Source: JBGPHT01 sp041484525
GTDB taxonomy: Bacteria > Acidobacteriota > Terriglobia > Bryobacterales > Bryobacteraceae
Reading direction: 5' to 3'
NCBI GenBank assembly: GCA_041484525.1
Contig: JBGPHT010000131.1
Location: 1-21,548 of the forward strand
Length of the DNA stretch: 21,548 nucleotides
Shown here: in pieces, positions 15,109 to 21,548 of the stretch
Layout: each line of letters opens with the position of its first letter
Position numbering within the stretch: the stretch's first letter is position 1
The notes under the pieces: model-generated
Told to the model about the DNA's origin: nothing
The model's input: only the letters and a program-made list of their open reading frames with translations
The model's database searches: none
Program-made: the position numbers and the translations under genes

Positions 15109-18078
15109 ATGTCCTTTCGACGCCAGATCGCCGTCCTCTTCGCCGTTCTTCCGCTTGCCGCTCAAGTGGACCACTCGTCCCTCAGCGGTACCGTGACCGA
15201 TGCCTCCGGCGCTCTGGTCCAGGGCGCGAAGGTGGAAGTCCGGTCCTCCGCCACCGGCTTTCGCCGCGAGATGTTGACCGGCGCCGCCGGAACCTACCAG
15301 ATCCCCGCCGTGGCCATCGGCTCCTACACCGTCACGTTCTCCAAGCCAGGCTTCCGGTCCGCCGAGATCAAGGACGTCGAGCTCGCCGTCGGCCAACCGC
15401 GAACACTCGACGCGCGCCTGGAGGTTGGCGCCGTTAGCGACGCCGTCGAAGTCAGGGCCTCGCTCGAAACGCTGAACCGCACGTCCGCCGAAGTCGGCGG
15501 CCTCATCGAGGCCGAGCAGATCAGAGAGATTCCCGTCAGCGGGCGCAACTGGGCCAGTCTCATGCTCCTCGCCCCCGGCGCCGTCAATTACGGCGACGGA
15601 TCGCAGCGCAGCATCCGCTTCAATGGCCACTCCATCGACGACGCCAACTACACGTTCGACGGCATCGACAACAATGGCGTCCAGGAACAGACCCAGAAAG
15701 CCGAAACGCGTCTCAATATCGCGCTCGATTCCATCGCCGAGTTCCGCGTCAGTACCGCCGCGTATACTGCCGAGAGCGGCGCTGCCGGCGGCGTGCAGGT
15801 CAACGTGGTCTCGAAGACCGGCACCAACCAATTCCACGGCAGCACCTTCTACTCGCTGCGCAACGACGCGCTGGATGCCCGCTCTCCCTTCGACGGCGCG
15901 ACCATCCCGCCCTTCACGCTCCACCAGTTCGGCGCCAGCTTCGGCGGCCCTATTAAGAAGGATAAGGCGTTCTTCTTCGCCAACTATGAAGGCCTCCGGC
16001 AGGATCTGGGTGTCACGTTCGTTAACTATGTCCCCAACGCCGCCTTCCGCGCCAAAGTCCTCGCCGCTTCACCGGTCCTCAAGCCGATCCTCGACGCCTA
16101 TCCGGCCGGGCAAACGCCGCTCGACGCCACCACCGACCAGATCCGCAAGGTTGCCTCTAACACCGTGCGTGAAGATTCCGGCATGTTCCGTTTCGATTAC
16201 CGCTTCACCGGCAACACCACCATGTACGCCCGCTATAACACCGACGACGTATACATCGATAATCCTACCGATGCCCTCGGCTCCCACAACGTAGTCCCCC
16301 ACGTCCCCACTAACACCGTCGTTCAGTTACAGCACATCTTCTCTCCCAGCATCATTAATGAAACCAAGTTCGGAGTGAACCGCGCCAACTACCATAACTG
16401 GGGCTATGGCACCGCGCCCGTCAGCGTGAGCGTATCGTCCGCCTCCTTCGATGGCCTGAGCGGAACCTCCCTCGATACTGAGGTCGGCACCACCTTTTCC
16501 TACATCGACAACCTGTCTGTCGTCCGCGGCCGTCATACGCTCAAGTTCGGCGTCAACCTCATGCGCGTCCGCTTGAATAACTCGGGCAACACTCTAACCA
16601 CCGGCTCTGTCAGTTATGCCAGCGCGGATGACTTTGTCAGCAACAAGGCAACCTCCGCCACTTACCTGCAGGGAGAAGGAGTCGTTGGCAACCGCCGCAC
16701 TTTTTATCAGAGTTATGCGCAGGATGAGTTCAAAGTCACTCCCAACCTGACCCTCAACCTCGGTCTTCGCTATGAGTACTACTCCGTGGTCCACGAAATC
16801 CTGAACCGTTCAGCCGTCGTCGATGTGCTGGGTTGTGGCGGATTCTGCCCCAAGGGTACGGCGTATTATGCCCCCAACAAGAAGGATTTCGGCCCGCGCG
16901 CCGGCTTGGCTTGGGCGCCGTCGATGTTCCATGGCAAGACCACGATTCGCAGCGGTTTCGGCATCTACTACGGCGGCAACCAGAACGACGATTTCAGCGA
17001 TCCCGCTGAGAGCGCCGTCCCCCGCTACTCGCTCGCATCCTCGGATTTCCCCGCCTTGGCTTACCCGCTGGTCGCGTTCCTCGACCCCAAGAATCAGCTC
17101 TACAGCCCCAAGTCGCTTGACCGCCACCGCAAAGATCTCTACTACGAGAATTGGGATTTCGTCGTCCAGCAGCAGTTCGCGCACGAGTTTGTCGGACAGG
17201 TCGCCTACATCGGAGGCCAGGGCCACCATCTCTTCAGTAAGTACACTGTTAACCTGATCGATCCCACCACCGGCAAGCGTCCCCTCGCCGGCTTCGGCTC
17301 TTTCGGCTTCAAGACCAACGACGGCAACAACAACTTCAATACCCTTCAGGCTTCGGTGCAGCGCCGCTTCTCGCACGGCCTGCTCTACCAGATGAACTAC
17401 ATGTGGTCCCATGGCATCGCCGATGCGTCCATCGGCTCAGGCGAATCGGTCGCGTTCCAGAACATGGGCTGCCGCGCGTGCGACCGCAGCAGCACCAACA
17501 TCGACGTCCGCCACGTGATGACCATGAACGGCGTTTACGAGCTCCCCTTCGCGCGCGGCAACCGGTACCTCGGCGGATGGACGCTGGCCGGCATCGCGAG
17601 CGCCCGTACCGGCCTCCCCGTCAACATCACGGCTTCGCGCACCGCCGCCCAGATGCCCGACGGCAACACTTCCGGACAGCGCCCCAACCTGGTCCCCGGA
17701 GTGCCGATCTATGCCGCCAACCAGAGCATCACCAACTGGTTCAACCCCGCCGCCTTCGCCGCGCCCGCGAACGGAACCTGGGGCAATCTTGGCCGCTACA
17801 TTGCGAACGGCCCCGGCGCCTACGAGATCGACTCCTCGCTGCAAAAGCGCTTCCGCCTGACCGAGCGTCTGGCGCTCAACTTCCGCGCCGCCGCTTTCAA
17901 CCTCTTCAACCACCCCGAGTACAAGATCCCCGGCGCCAGCGTTGGTTCCGTCAGCGGCAATCCGCCGGCCATCAAAACCTCTGCCAGTTTCGGACGGATC
18001 ACCGGCATCCTGAATACCGGTGCTACCGGTACCGGCGCCCCCCGCCGCATCGAATTCATGTTCCGCGCCGAGTTCTAG
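15109..18078 (+). CDS. TonB-dependent receptor, Oar/CarboxypepD_reg type
   Basis: The protein has 989 residues, a large outer-membrane receptor of the class expanded in Acidobacteriota. It has a signal peptide (residues 1-19, ending PLAAQ), then a carboxypeptidase regulatory-like beta domain (about 22-107: SSLSGTVTDASGALVQGAKV to GSYTVTFSKPGF). A plug domain follows (about 115-240, with IPVSGRNWASLMLLAPG and TFDGIDNNG), then a long beta-barrel with many aromatic-ended strands, ending FMFRAEF with a terminal Phe. A good ribosome site, AGGAG (15099-15103), precedes ATG 15109. It should import or bind a bulky ligand, probably an oligosaccharide or peptide, using TonB energy. The stop TAG overlaps the stop of the convergent sigma-factor gene. 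Divergent transcription from the sugar oxidoreductase supports a carbohydrate ligand, which is inferred. Confidence 0.92.
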   Translation: MSFRRQIAVLFAVLPLAAQVDHSSLSGTVTDASGALVQGAKVEVRSSATGFRREMLTGAAGTYQIPAVAIGSYTVTFSKPGFRSAEIKDVELAVGQPRTLDARLEVGAVSDAVEVRASLETLNRTSAEVGGLIEAEQIREIPVSGRNWASLMLLAPGAVNYGDGSQRSIRFNGHSIDDANYTFDGIDNNGVQEQTQKAETRLNIALDSIAEFRVSTAAYTAESGAAGGVQVNVVSKTGTNQFHGSTFYSLRNDALDARSPFDGATIPPFTLHQFGASFGGPIKKDKAFFFANYEGLRQDLGVTFVNYVPNAAFRAKVLAASPVLKPILDAYPAGQTPLDATTDQIRKVASNTVREDSGMFRFDYRFTGNTTMYARYNTDDVYIDNPTDALGSHNVVPHVPTNTVVQLQHIFSPSIINETKFGVNRANYHNWGYGTAPVSVSVSSASFDGLSGTSLDTEVGTTFSYIDNLSVVRGRHTLKFGVNLMRVRLNNSGNTLTTGSVSYASADDFVSNKATSATYLQGEGVVGNRRTFYQSYAQDEFKVTPNLTLNLGLRYEYYSVVHEILNRSAVVDVLGCGGFCPKGTAYYAPNKKDFGPRAGLAWAPSMFHGKTTIRSGFGIYYGGNQNDDFSDPAESAVPRYSLASSDFPALAYPLVAFLDPKNQLYSPKSLDRHRKDLYYENWDFVVQQQFAHEFVGQVAYIGGQGHHLFSKYTVNLIDPTTGKRPLAGFGSFGFKTNDGNNNFNTLQASVQRRFSHGLLYQMNYMWSHGIADASIGSGESVAFQNMGCRACDRSSTNIDVRHVMTMNGVYELPFARGNRYLGGWTLAGIASARTGLPVNITASRTAAQMPDGNTSGQRPNLVPGVPIYAANQSITNWFNPAAFAAPANGTWGNLGRYIANGPGAYEIDSSLQKRFRLTERLALNFRAAAFNLFNHPEYKIPGASVGSVSGNPPAIKTSASFGRITGILNTGATGTGAPRRIEFMFRAEF

Positions 18079-19328
18079 CCGCCCGTCAACACACTCACCA
18101 TCCGCCGGATGTACGCACGCTCGATCTCATTACTCGTGAGGTCGAGCGCGCGGCCGTAAGCCTCGACTGTTTCCTCCACTCGGCCCAAACGCCGCAGGAG
18201 ATCGGCCCGCGCCGCGTGGAATGGGTAGTAGCGGTCCAGCTCTCCCGATGCCCCCGCTTCCTCCACCAGCCGCAGCCCCTCGTCGAGCCCTTCACTCATG
18301 GCGATCGCCGCCGCGCGATTCAGCGCCACCACCGGCGACGCCCGCATCGCCATCAGCTCGCCGTAGAGCGCCGCGATCTGCCGCCAGTCTGTCTCGCCCG
18401 CCGTCCTCGCCTCCGCATGCAGCGCCGCGATCGCCGCCTGCACCTGGTACGGCCCCGGCCTGCCCATCTTCAGCGCGCGCTCCACCACCTGCAGCCCTTC
18501 CGCGATCTCATCCGGATTCCAGAGTGTGCGATCCTGCTCGTCCAGGCGGACCAGTTCCCCGCCACGCACGCGCGCCGGCCGCCGTGAATCTTGCAGCAGC
18601 AATAGCGCCAGCAGGCCCAGATTTTCCGGCTCCCCCGGCAGCAGATCGCACAGCAGCCGAGCCAGCCGGATCGCCTCCGCGCACAAATCGCCGCGCACCA
18701 GATCGCTGCCCGATGTAGCTCCATAGCCTTCGTTGAAGACTAGATAAATCACTGCCTGCACCGCCGCGAGGCGCTCCGGCAATGCGCCGCGAGGCGGAAC
18801 CTCGTAGGGAATCCGGGCATCCGCGATCTTCCGCTTGGCTCGCACCAGCCGCTGCGCCAGCGTCGCCTCGGGGATGAGGAATGCGCGCGCGATCTCGGGC
18901 GTCGCCAGGCCGCATAGCGTGCGCAGCGTCAGCGCCACCTGGGCCTCGGTATTCAGTGCCGGGTGGCAGCACGTGAAAATCAGCCGCAAGCGATCGTCCG
19001 GATAACGCATTTCGGCCGCCTCGAAGATCTCGTCGTAGGCCGGCTCCGTCCGGTCCTCCGTTTCGTGCGTTAGTTGGTCTTGTTTGTCGCGGCGAGTGCG
19101 CTCGTGCCGCAGCCGGTCGATCAGCTTCCGATGCGCGGAAGCCGTGATCCACGCTCCTCCATTTTCCGGAATGCCGCGCTCCGGCCACGTCGCCAAGGCC
19201 GAGGCGAATGCTTCCTGGATCGCCTCTTCGGCCAGGTCGAAAGAACCGGAGAGCCGGATCAACGTCGCCATGATCCGGCCGTATTGACTGCGGAAAACGA
19301 CCTCCGCGGCCGTTCGCGCATCAGGCAT
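18075..19328 (-). CDS. ECF sigma factor with C-terminal DUF6596/TPR-like extension (ECF42 type)
   Basis: The protein has 417 residues, about twice a minimal ECF sigma. Region 2 is at about 10-80 (FDLAEEAIQEAFASALATWP, then PENGGAWITASAHRKLIDRLR). Region 4 is at about 115-170 (EAQVALTLRTLCGLATPEIARAFLIPEATLAQRLVRAKRKI). The DUF6596-like part follows (ERLAAVQAVIYLVFNEGYGA, then LCAEAIRLARLL), then a helical repeat tail (YYPFHAARADLLRRLGR). This architecture with an upstream YciI/DGPF gene is the ECF42 arrangement, which has no classic anti-sigma factor; the extension is thought to control activity. Its start overlaps the YciI gene by 8 bp (translational coupling), and its stop shares the CTAG tetranucleotide with the stop of the TonB receptor. 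Confidence 0.92.
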   Translation of the reverse strand: MPDARTAAEVVFRSQYGRIMATLIRLSGSFDLAEEAIQEAFASALATWPERGIPENGGAWITASAHRKLIDRLRHERTRRDKQDQLTHETEDRTEPAYDEIFEAAEMRYPDDRLRLIFTCCHPALNTEAQVALTLRTLCGLATPEIARAFLIPEATLAQRLVRAKRKIADARIPYEVPPRGALPERLAAVQAVIYLVFNEGYGATSGSDLVRGDLCAEAIRLARLLCDLLPGEPENLGLLALLLLQDSRRPARVRGGELVRLDEQDRTLWNPDEIAEGLQVVERALKMGRPGPYQVQAAIAALHAEARTAGETDWRQIAALYGELMAMRASPVVALNRAAAIAMSEGLDEGLRLVEEAGASGELDRYYPFHAARADLLRRLGRVEETVEAYGRALDLTSNEIERAYIRRMVSVLTGG

Positions 19329-19689
19329 CGGGAGGCGGATAGCGGAAGGGCCGGATCTCGACGCATCCCTCGCCGCCGCCGCACCCGGTTGGAATCCGCG
19401 TCGCCCACGCGATCGCTTCGTCCAGGTCCTTGCAATCCAGAATGTAGTACCCGGCGAGTTGCTCCTTCGTATCCGCGAACGGACCGTCGAGAATCATCGC
19501 CTTCCCGTCCTGCATCCGAACCGTAGTGGCCACGCGCGTCGGCTGCAGCGGCGCCGCTCCCTGCAGGATCCCGCGCCTCCCCGCGTCTTCCATCACTTGC
19601 CGATGCGTGGCCGCGGTCTGTCCGTATTCCTCGGGCGACAGATTCTCGAGTGCTTCCTCTCTTGTGTAAATCAGCATCATGTACCGCAT
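19321..19689 (-). CDS. YciI family protein with DGPF motif
   Basis: The protein has 122 residues. It has the YCII fold: MRYMMLIYTREEALENL at the start, RQVMEDAGRRGILQGAAPL in the middle, then the DGPF signature in ILDGPFADTKEQLAGYYIL and the end CVEIRPF. DGPF proteins are the standard genomic partners of ECF42 sigma factors; their biochemical role is not settled. A strong ribosome site (GGAGGGG) lies about 8 nt before ATG 19689. The coding region overlaps the sigma-factor start by 8 bp. A 108-bp gap separates it from a divergent exported YCII protein, so this promoter region may serve both and may be a target of the sigma factor, which is inferred. Confidence 0.92.
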   Translation of the reverse strand: MRYMMLIYTREEALENLSPEEYGQTAATHRQVMEDAGRRGILQGAAPLQPTRVATTVRMQDGKAMILDGPFADTKEQLAGYYILDCKDLDEAIAWATRIPTGCGGGEGCVEIRPFRYPPPDA

Positions 19690-19797
19690 GCATCACCCCT
19701 CCATGACCATGACGGGCGAGACACGAAAAATCGACAGCCGCCCAATGTCGATTCCGCCGATCCCAAACGTCGTATCATCGCAAAGGAGATTCTCGAG

Positions 19798-20232
19798 ATG
19801 CACCCAATTCGAAACTCGCGCTGGATCAAGCCCGCCGTTCTCACGTTACTGGCCCTGGGTCTTGCCGCCCAGACGCCGCCACCATATAAGGATTTCCCCC
19901 AGAACATGAAGCAGTATTTCGTCGGCTTCCTGGTGGAGGGGGCGAAGTCGCCGCAGCCGCAGACGGCCAACGAGCCGGATCCGCTGACCGCGAAGCACCT
20001 GGCCTATATCCGTTCCCAGATCGAAGCCGGCAAGTACCTGCTGGCCGGCCCATTCTTGGACAACGACCGCATCCGCGGCATGGTCATCGTTAAAGCCGCG
20101 AATGTCGAGGAAGCCAGGCAGCTCCTGAACGGCGATCCCTTGGTGAAGGCCGGTCGCTCGAACGTCGAAGTCCACCCGGCGATGCTCCCCGACGTCTCCG
20201 CCGTTCGTGTGGACTACGGCACTGCCAAGTAA
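19798..20232 (+). CDS. Exported YCII-domain protein
   Basis: The protein has 144 residues. ATG 19798 is chosen because AAGGAG lies 9 nt upstream and it gives a clean signal peptide (SRWIKPAVLTLLALGLAAQ). The longer open frame upstream is antisense to the YciI gene. The mature part has a YCII/YciI-like core: QYFVGFLVEGAK, HLAYIRSQIEAGKYLLAGPF, IRGMVIVKAANVEEARQLL, then DPLVKAGRSNVEVHP. The His and the AGPF motif are as in the YciI branch rather than the DGPF branch. YciI proteins are normally cytoplasmic, so secretion is uncommon. It is divergent from the DGPF/sigma pair and convergent with the esterase (4 bp between stops). Function unknown. Confidence 0.85.
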   Translation: MHPIRNSRWIKPAVLTLLALGLAAQTPPPYKDFPQNMKQYFVGFLVEGAKSPQPQTANEPDPLTAKHLAYIRSQIEAGKYLLAGPFLDNDRIRGMVIVKAANVEEARQLLNGDPLVKAGRSNVEVHPAMLPDVSAVRVDYGTAK

Positions 20233-20236
20233 GTCC

Positions 20237-21316
20237 TCACCGGAACAACAAGGGGGCGAACTCGTTCAGATACCGCCGCCACACCATCCACGTGTGCGCC
20301 CCCTCGGTCTCCCGGAACGTGTGCTTGACCTTCTTCTGATCTAAGAACTCCGAGAAGCTCTTAGCCGTCGCGAACAGACTGTCCGAATTCCCGCACCCCA
20401 CCCACAACAAGTGCAGCCGCTCATTCGTATCCTTCGGATCCTTCACCACGGCCGCGAAAGTTTTCTCAAACTCCGCCGGACGCAGCGCCGCGCTGAACCC
20501 GCCCACGTAGCTGAACAGATCCAGATGATTCAGACCGATGCCGAGCGACTCGCCGCCTCCCATGGATAGCCCCGCGATGGCGCGCCGGTCGCGATCCGTA
20601 TAAGCGCGATAGTGCGCCTGCACAAACGGAATCACATCTTGAATCAAGTCGCGGCTGAACGCCTCCGTGTTGTCGGACCCCCCGGTTCCCGGCGGCACGC
20701 CATAACCGAACGGCATCACCACCAGAAACGGCTTGGCCTTCCCCGCCGCCAGCAGGTTGTCGAGGATCAGGTTGACATGCCCCAACCGCGTCCACGCCGT
20801 TTCATCGGCATTGGCCCCATGAAACAGGTAGAGCACCGGATACCGCCCCTGAGGGTTCTGATCGTACCCCGGCGGCGTGTATACCGTGAGCCGCCGCAGC
20901 GTCTCGAGCGACTTCGAATGGTACCAGTGCGTGCGAATCTCGCCATGCGGAACCGCCTGCCCGTCGTAGAATGCCGCCGCTTCGCCCCGCACCTCCAGCA
21001 CGCTCGAGATCGTGCCCGGCGTCGACCCCGTCTTCACGTTCGGATTATTCGGATCTATGGTCTTCACGCCGTCGATGGTGAAATTGTAATAGTAGATCTC
21101 AGGATCGACCGGCCCGACCGTGACACTCCAGACGCCCTTTTCATCCTTCGTCAGATTCTGGCTGCCCTTCTGGAACTCGCCGCTCACCGCCACCTCACTC
21201 GCCTTGGGAGCGAGTAGCCGGAAAGTCACGCGCCGGTCGGCTCCAACCTCGGGCGACCGAATCTGTTGTGCAAGACCCGTCGCCACCAATAGCAACGCAA
21301 GTATGATGTAACGCAT
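20237..21316 (-). CDS. Secreted enterochelin-esterase-like hydrolase (E-set/CBM48-like domain plus esterase D domain)
   Basis: The protein has 359 residues from ATG 21316, which gives the signal peptide MRYIILALLLVATGLAQQ. The 33-residue extension to 21415 reads into the hairpin repeat and is rejected. Residues about 20-110 form an E-set/CBM48-like beta domain (VTFRLLAPKASEVAVSGEF, then YYYNFTIDG). Residues about 125-359 are a putative esterase/feruloyl-esterase fold: VLYLFHGANADETAW, nucleophile Ser251 in GLSMGGG, probable acid Asp312 in CGNSD and His341 in EGAHTW. Proteins of this design de-esterify polysaccharides (feruloyl or acetyl esters) or act on siderophore-like esters. With the TonB receptor and sugar enzymes nearby, a polysaccharide ester is the likelier target, which is inferred. 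Confidence 0.88.
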   Translation of the reverse strand: MRYIILALLLVATGLAQQIRSPEVGADRRVTFRLLAPKASEVAVSGEFQKGSQNLTKDEKGVWSVTVGPVDPEIYYYNFTIDGVKTIDPNNPNVKTGSTPGTISSVLEVRGEAAAFYDGQAVPHGEIRTHWYHSKSLETLRRLTVYTPPGYDQNPQGRYPVLYLFHGANADETAWTRLGHVNLILDNLLAAGKAKPFLVVMPFGYGVPPGTGGSDNTEAFSRDLIQDVIPFVQAHYRAYTDRDRRAIAGLSMGGGESLGIGLNHLDLFSYVGGFSAALRPAEFEKTFAAVVKDPKDTNERLHLLWVGCGNSDSLFATAKSFSEFLDQKKVKHTFRETEGAHTWMVWRRYLNEFAPLLFR

Positions 21317-21367
21317 CGTCGCTGAGTATATCCCAAAAACGAAAAAACGATTTGGGCCGCTGATGCA

Positions 21368-21420
21368 CGCAGATGAACACAGATAGAAAAGCCTAAAAGC
21401 CTTATCTGCGTTCATCTGCG
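21368..21420. repeat. Imperfect 18-bp inverted repeat (hairpin) of the ATCTGCGTTCATCTGCG type
   Basis: CGCAGATGAACACAGATA (21368-21385) and TATCTGCGTTCATCTGCG (21403-21420) pair over 18 positions with one G-T/A-C type mismatch and a 17-nt loop. The motif ATCTGCGTTCATCTGCG is familiar from dispersed intergenic repeats in several bacterial phyla (from memory). It lies upstream of the esterase gene and directly before the group II intron-like sequence. Confidence 0.85.
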
Positions 21421-21428
21421 TTTATCTG

Positions 21429-21548
21429 GTGCGCCAGGAAAAGCCTGGCTGATCTAGTGAGATGAAAGGATCTCACCATGTAGATTATCCGTTCGACATG
21501 TAGCTATCGAGCGCAGTGCGGAGCAATCCGTAAGGCGAAGCCTCGAAA
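21429..21548 (+). ncRNA. Probable 5' end of a group II intron (continues beyond window)
   Basis: From 21429 the sequence starts GTGCG, the group II 5' consensus GUGYG. It folds into a row of short hairpins as in intron domain I: GCCAGG-AAAAG-CCTGGC (21433-21449), GTGAGAT/ATCTCAC (21457-21476), CGGA-GCAA-TCCG with a GNRA loop (21519-21530) and AGGC-GAA-GCCT (21533-21543). No coding sequence is visible in this part. A reverse transcriptase/maturase gene and domains V-VI should follow outside the window. The site, 8 nt after a hairpin, fits class C introns, which insert behind terminator-like stem-loops. Confidence 0.58.

Noticed and set aside
17403..18587. 394-codon + frame across the receptor end and sigma gene
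   Set aside because: Arg/Pro/His-rich out-of-frame reading overlapping two well-supported genes.
21317..21415. N-terminal extension of the esterase
   Set aside because: It runs into the hairpin repeat and would hide the signal peptide that begins at ATG 21316.
1..21548. CRISPR array
   Set aside because: No regularly spaced direct repeats were seen; the only repeats are the short tandem and inverted ones listed.

Overview
The window looks like a chromosomal segment of a high-GC Acidobacteriota bacterium, probably Solibacter/Bryobacter-like. The basis is a CarboxypepD_reg-type TonB-dependent receptor, several secreted or Tat-type sugar-related enzymes, and an ECF sigma factor with a YciI (DGPF) partner. 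This is inferred from gene content; no rRNA or other marker gene is present.

Bases 1 to about 6,250 are an accessory, decaying region. In order they hold: a 5'-truncated repeat/HTH protein gene (minus strand); an IS1380-type element whose transposase has two internal frameshifts and has lost its 3' end; a minus-strand remnant of a large unrecognised protein with at least three frameshifts; a probable 22-codon start of an IS630-type transposase; the 3' two-thirds of a superfamily II helicase, beginning at its DEAH box; an overlapping small Cys-rich gene that changes frame; and a structured RNA at about 5,740-6,090. I could fold that RNA by eye into a complete group I intron core (P3, P4, P5, P6, P7, P7.1, P8, P9). 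The arrangement reads as a degraded helicase-based (possibly defence) island eroded by mobile elements.

Bases 6,259 to 21,316 are intact, tightly packed chromosomal genes: a membrane-anchored J-domain protein, a sodium:solute symporter, a lipoprotein alpha/beta hydrolase, a two-domain class II aldolase, an amidohydrolase, an exported TIM-barrel isomerase, a Tat-exported Gfo/Idh/MocA oxidoreductase, a TonB-dependent receptor, an ECF sigma factor with YciI, an exported YCII protein and an enterochelin-esterase-like hydrolase. The mix of receptor, symporter, hydrolases, isomerase and oxidoreductase suggests uptake and processing of carbohydrate- or ester-type substrates. The amidohydrolase-aldolase pair is a clear operon, and the YciI-sigma pair is translationally coupled.

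The last 230 bases contain a long imperfect hairpin repeat. It is followed after 8 nt by what looks like the 5' end of a group II intron (GTGCG start and a series of GNRA-type hairpins) running out of the window. The window therefore probably carries both kinds of self-splicing intron.
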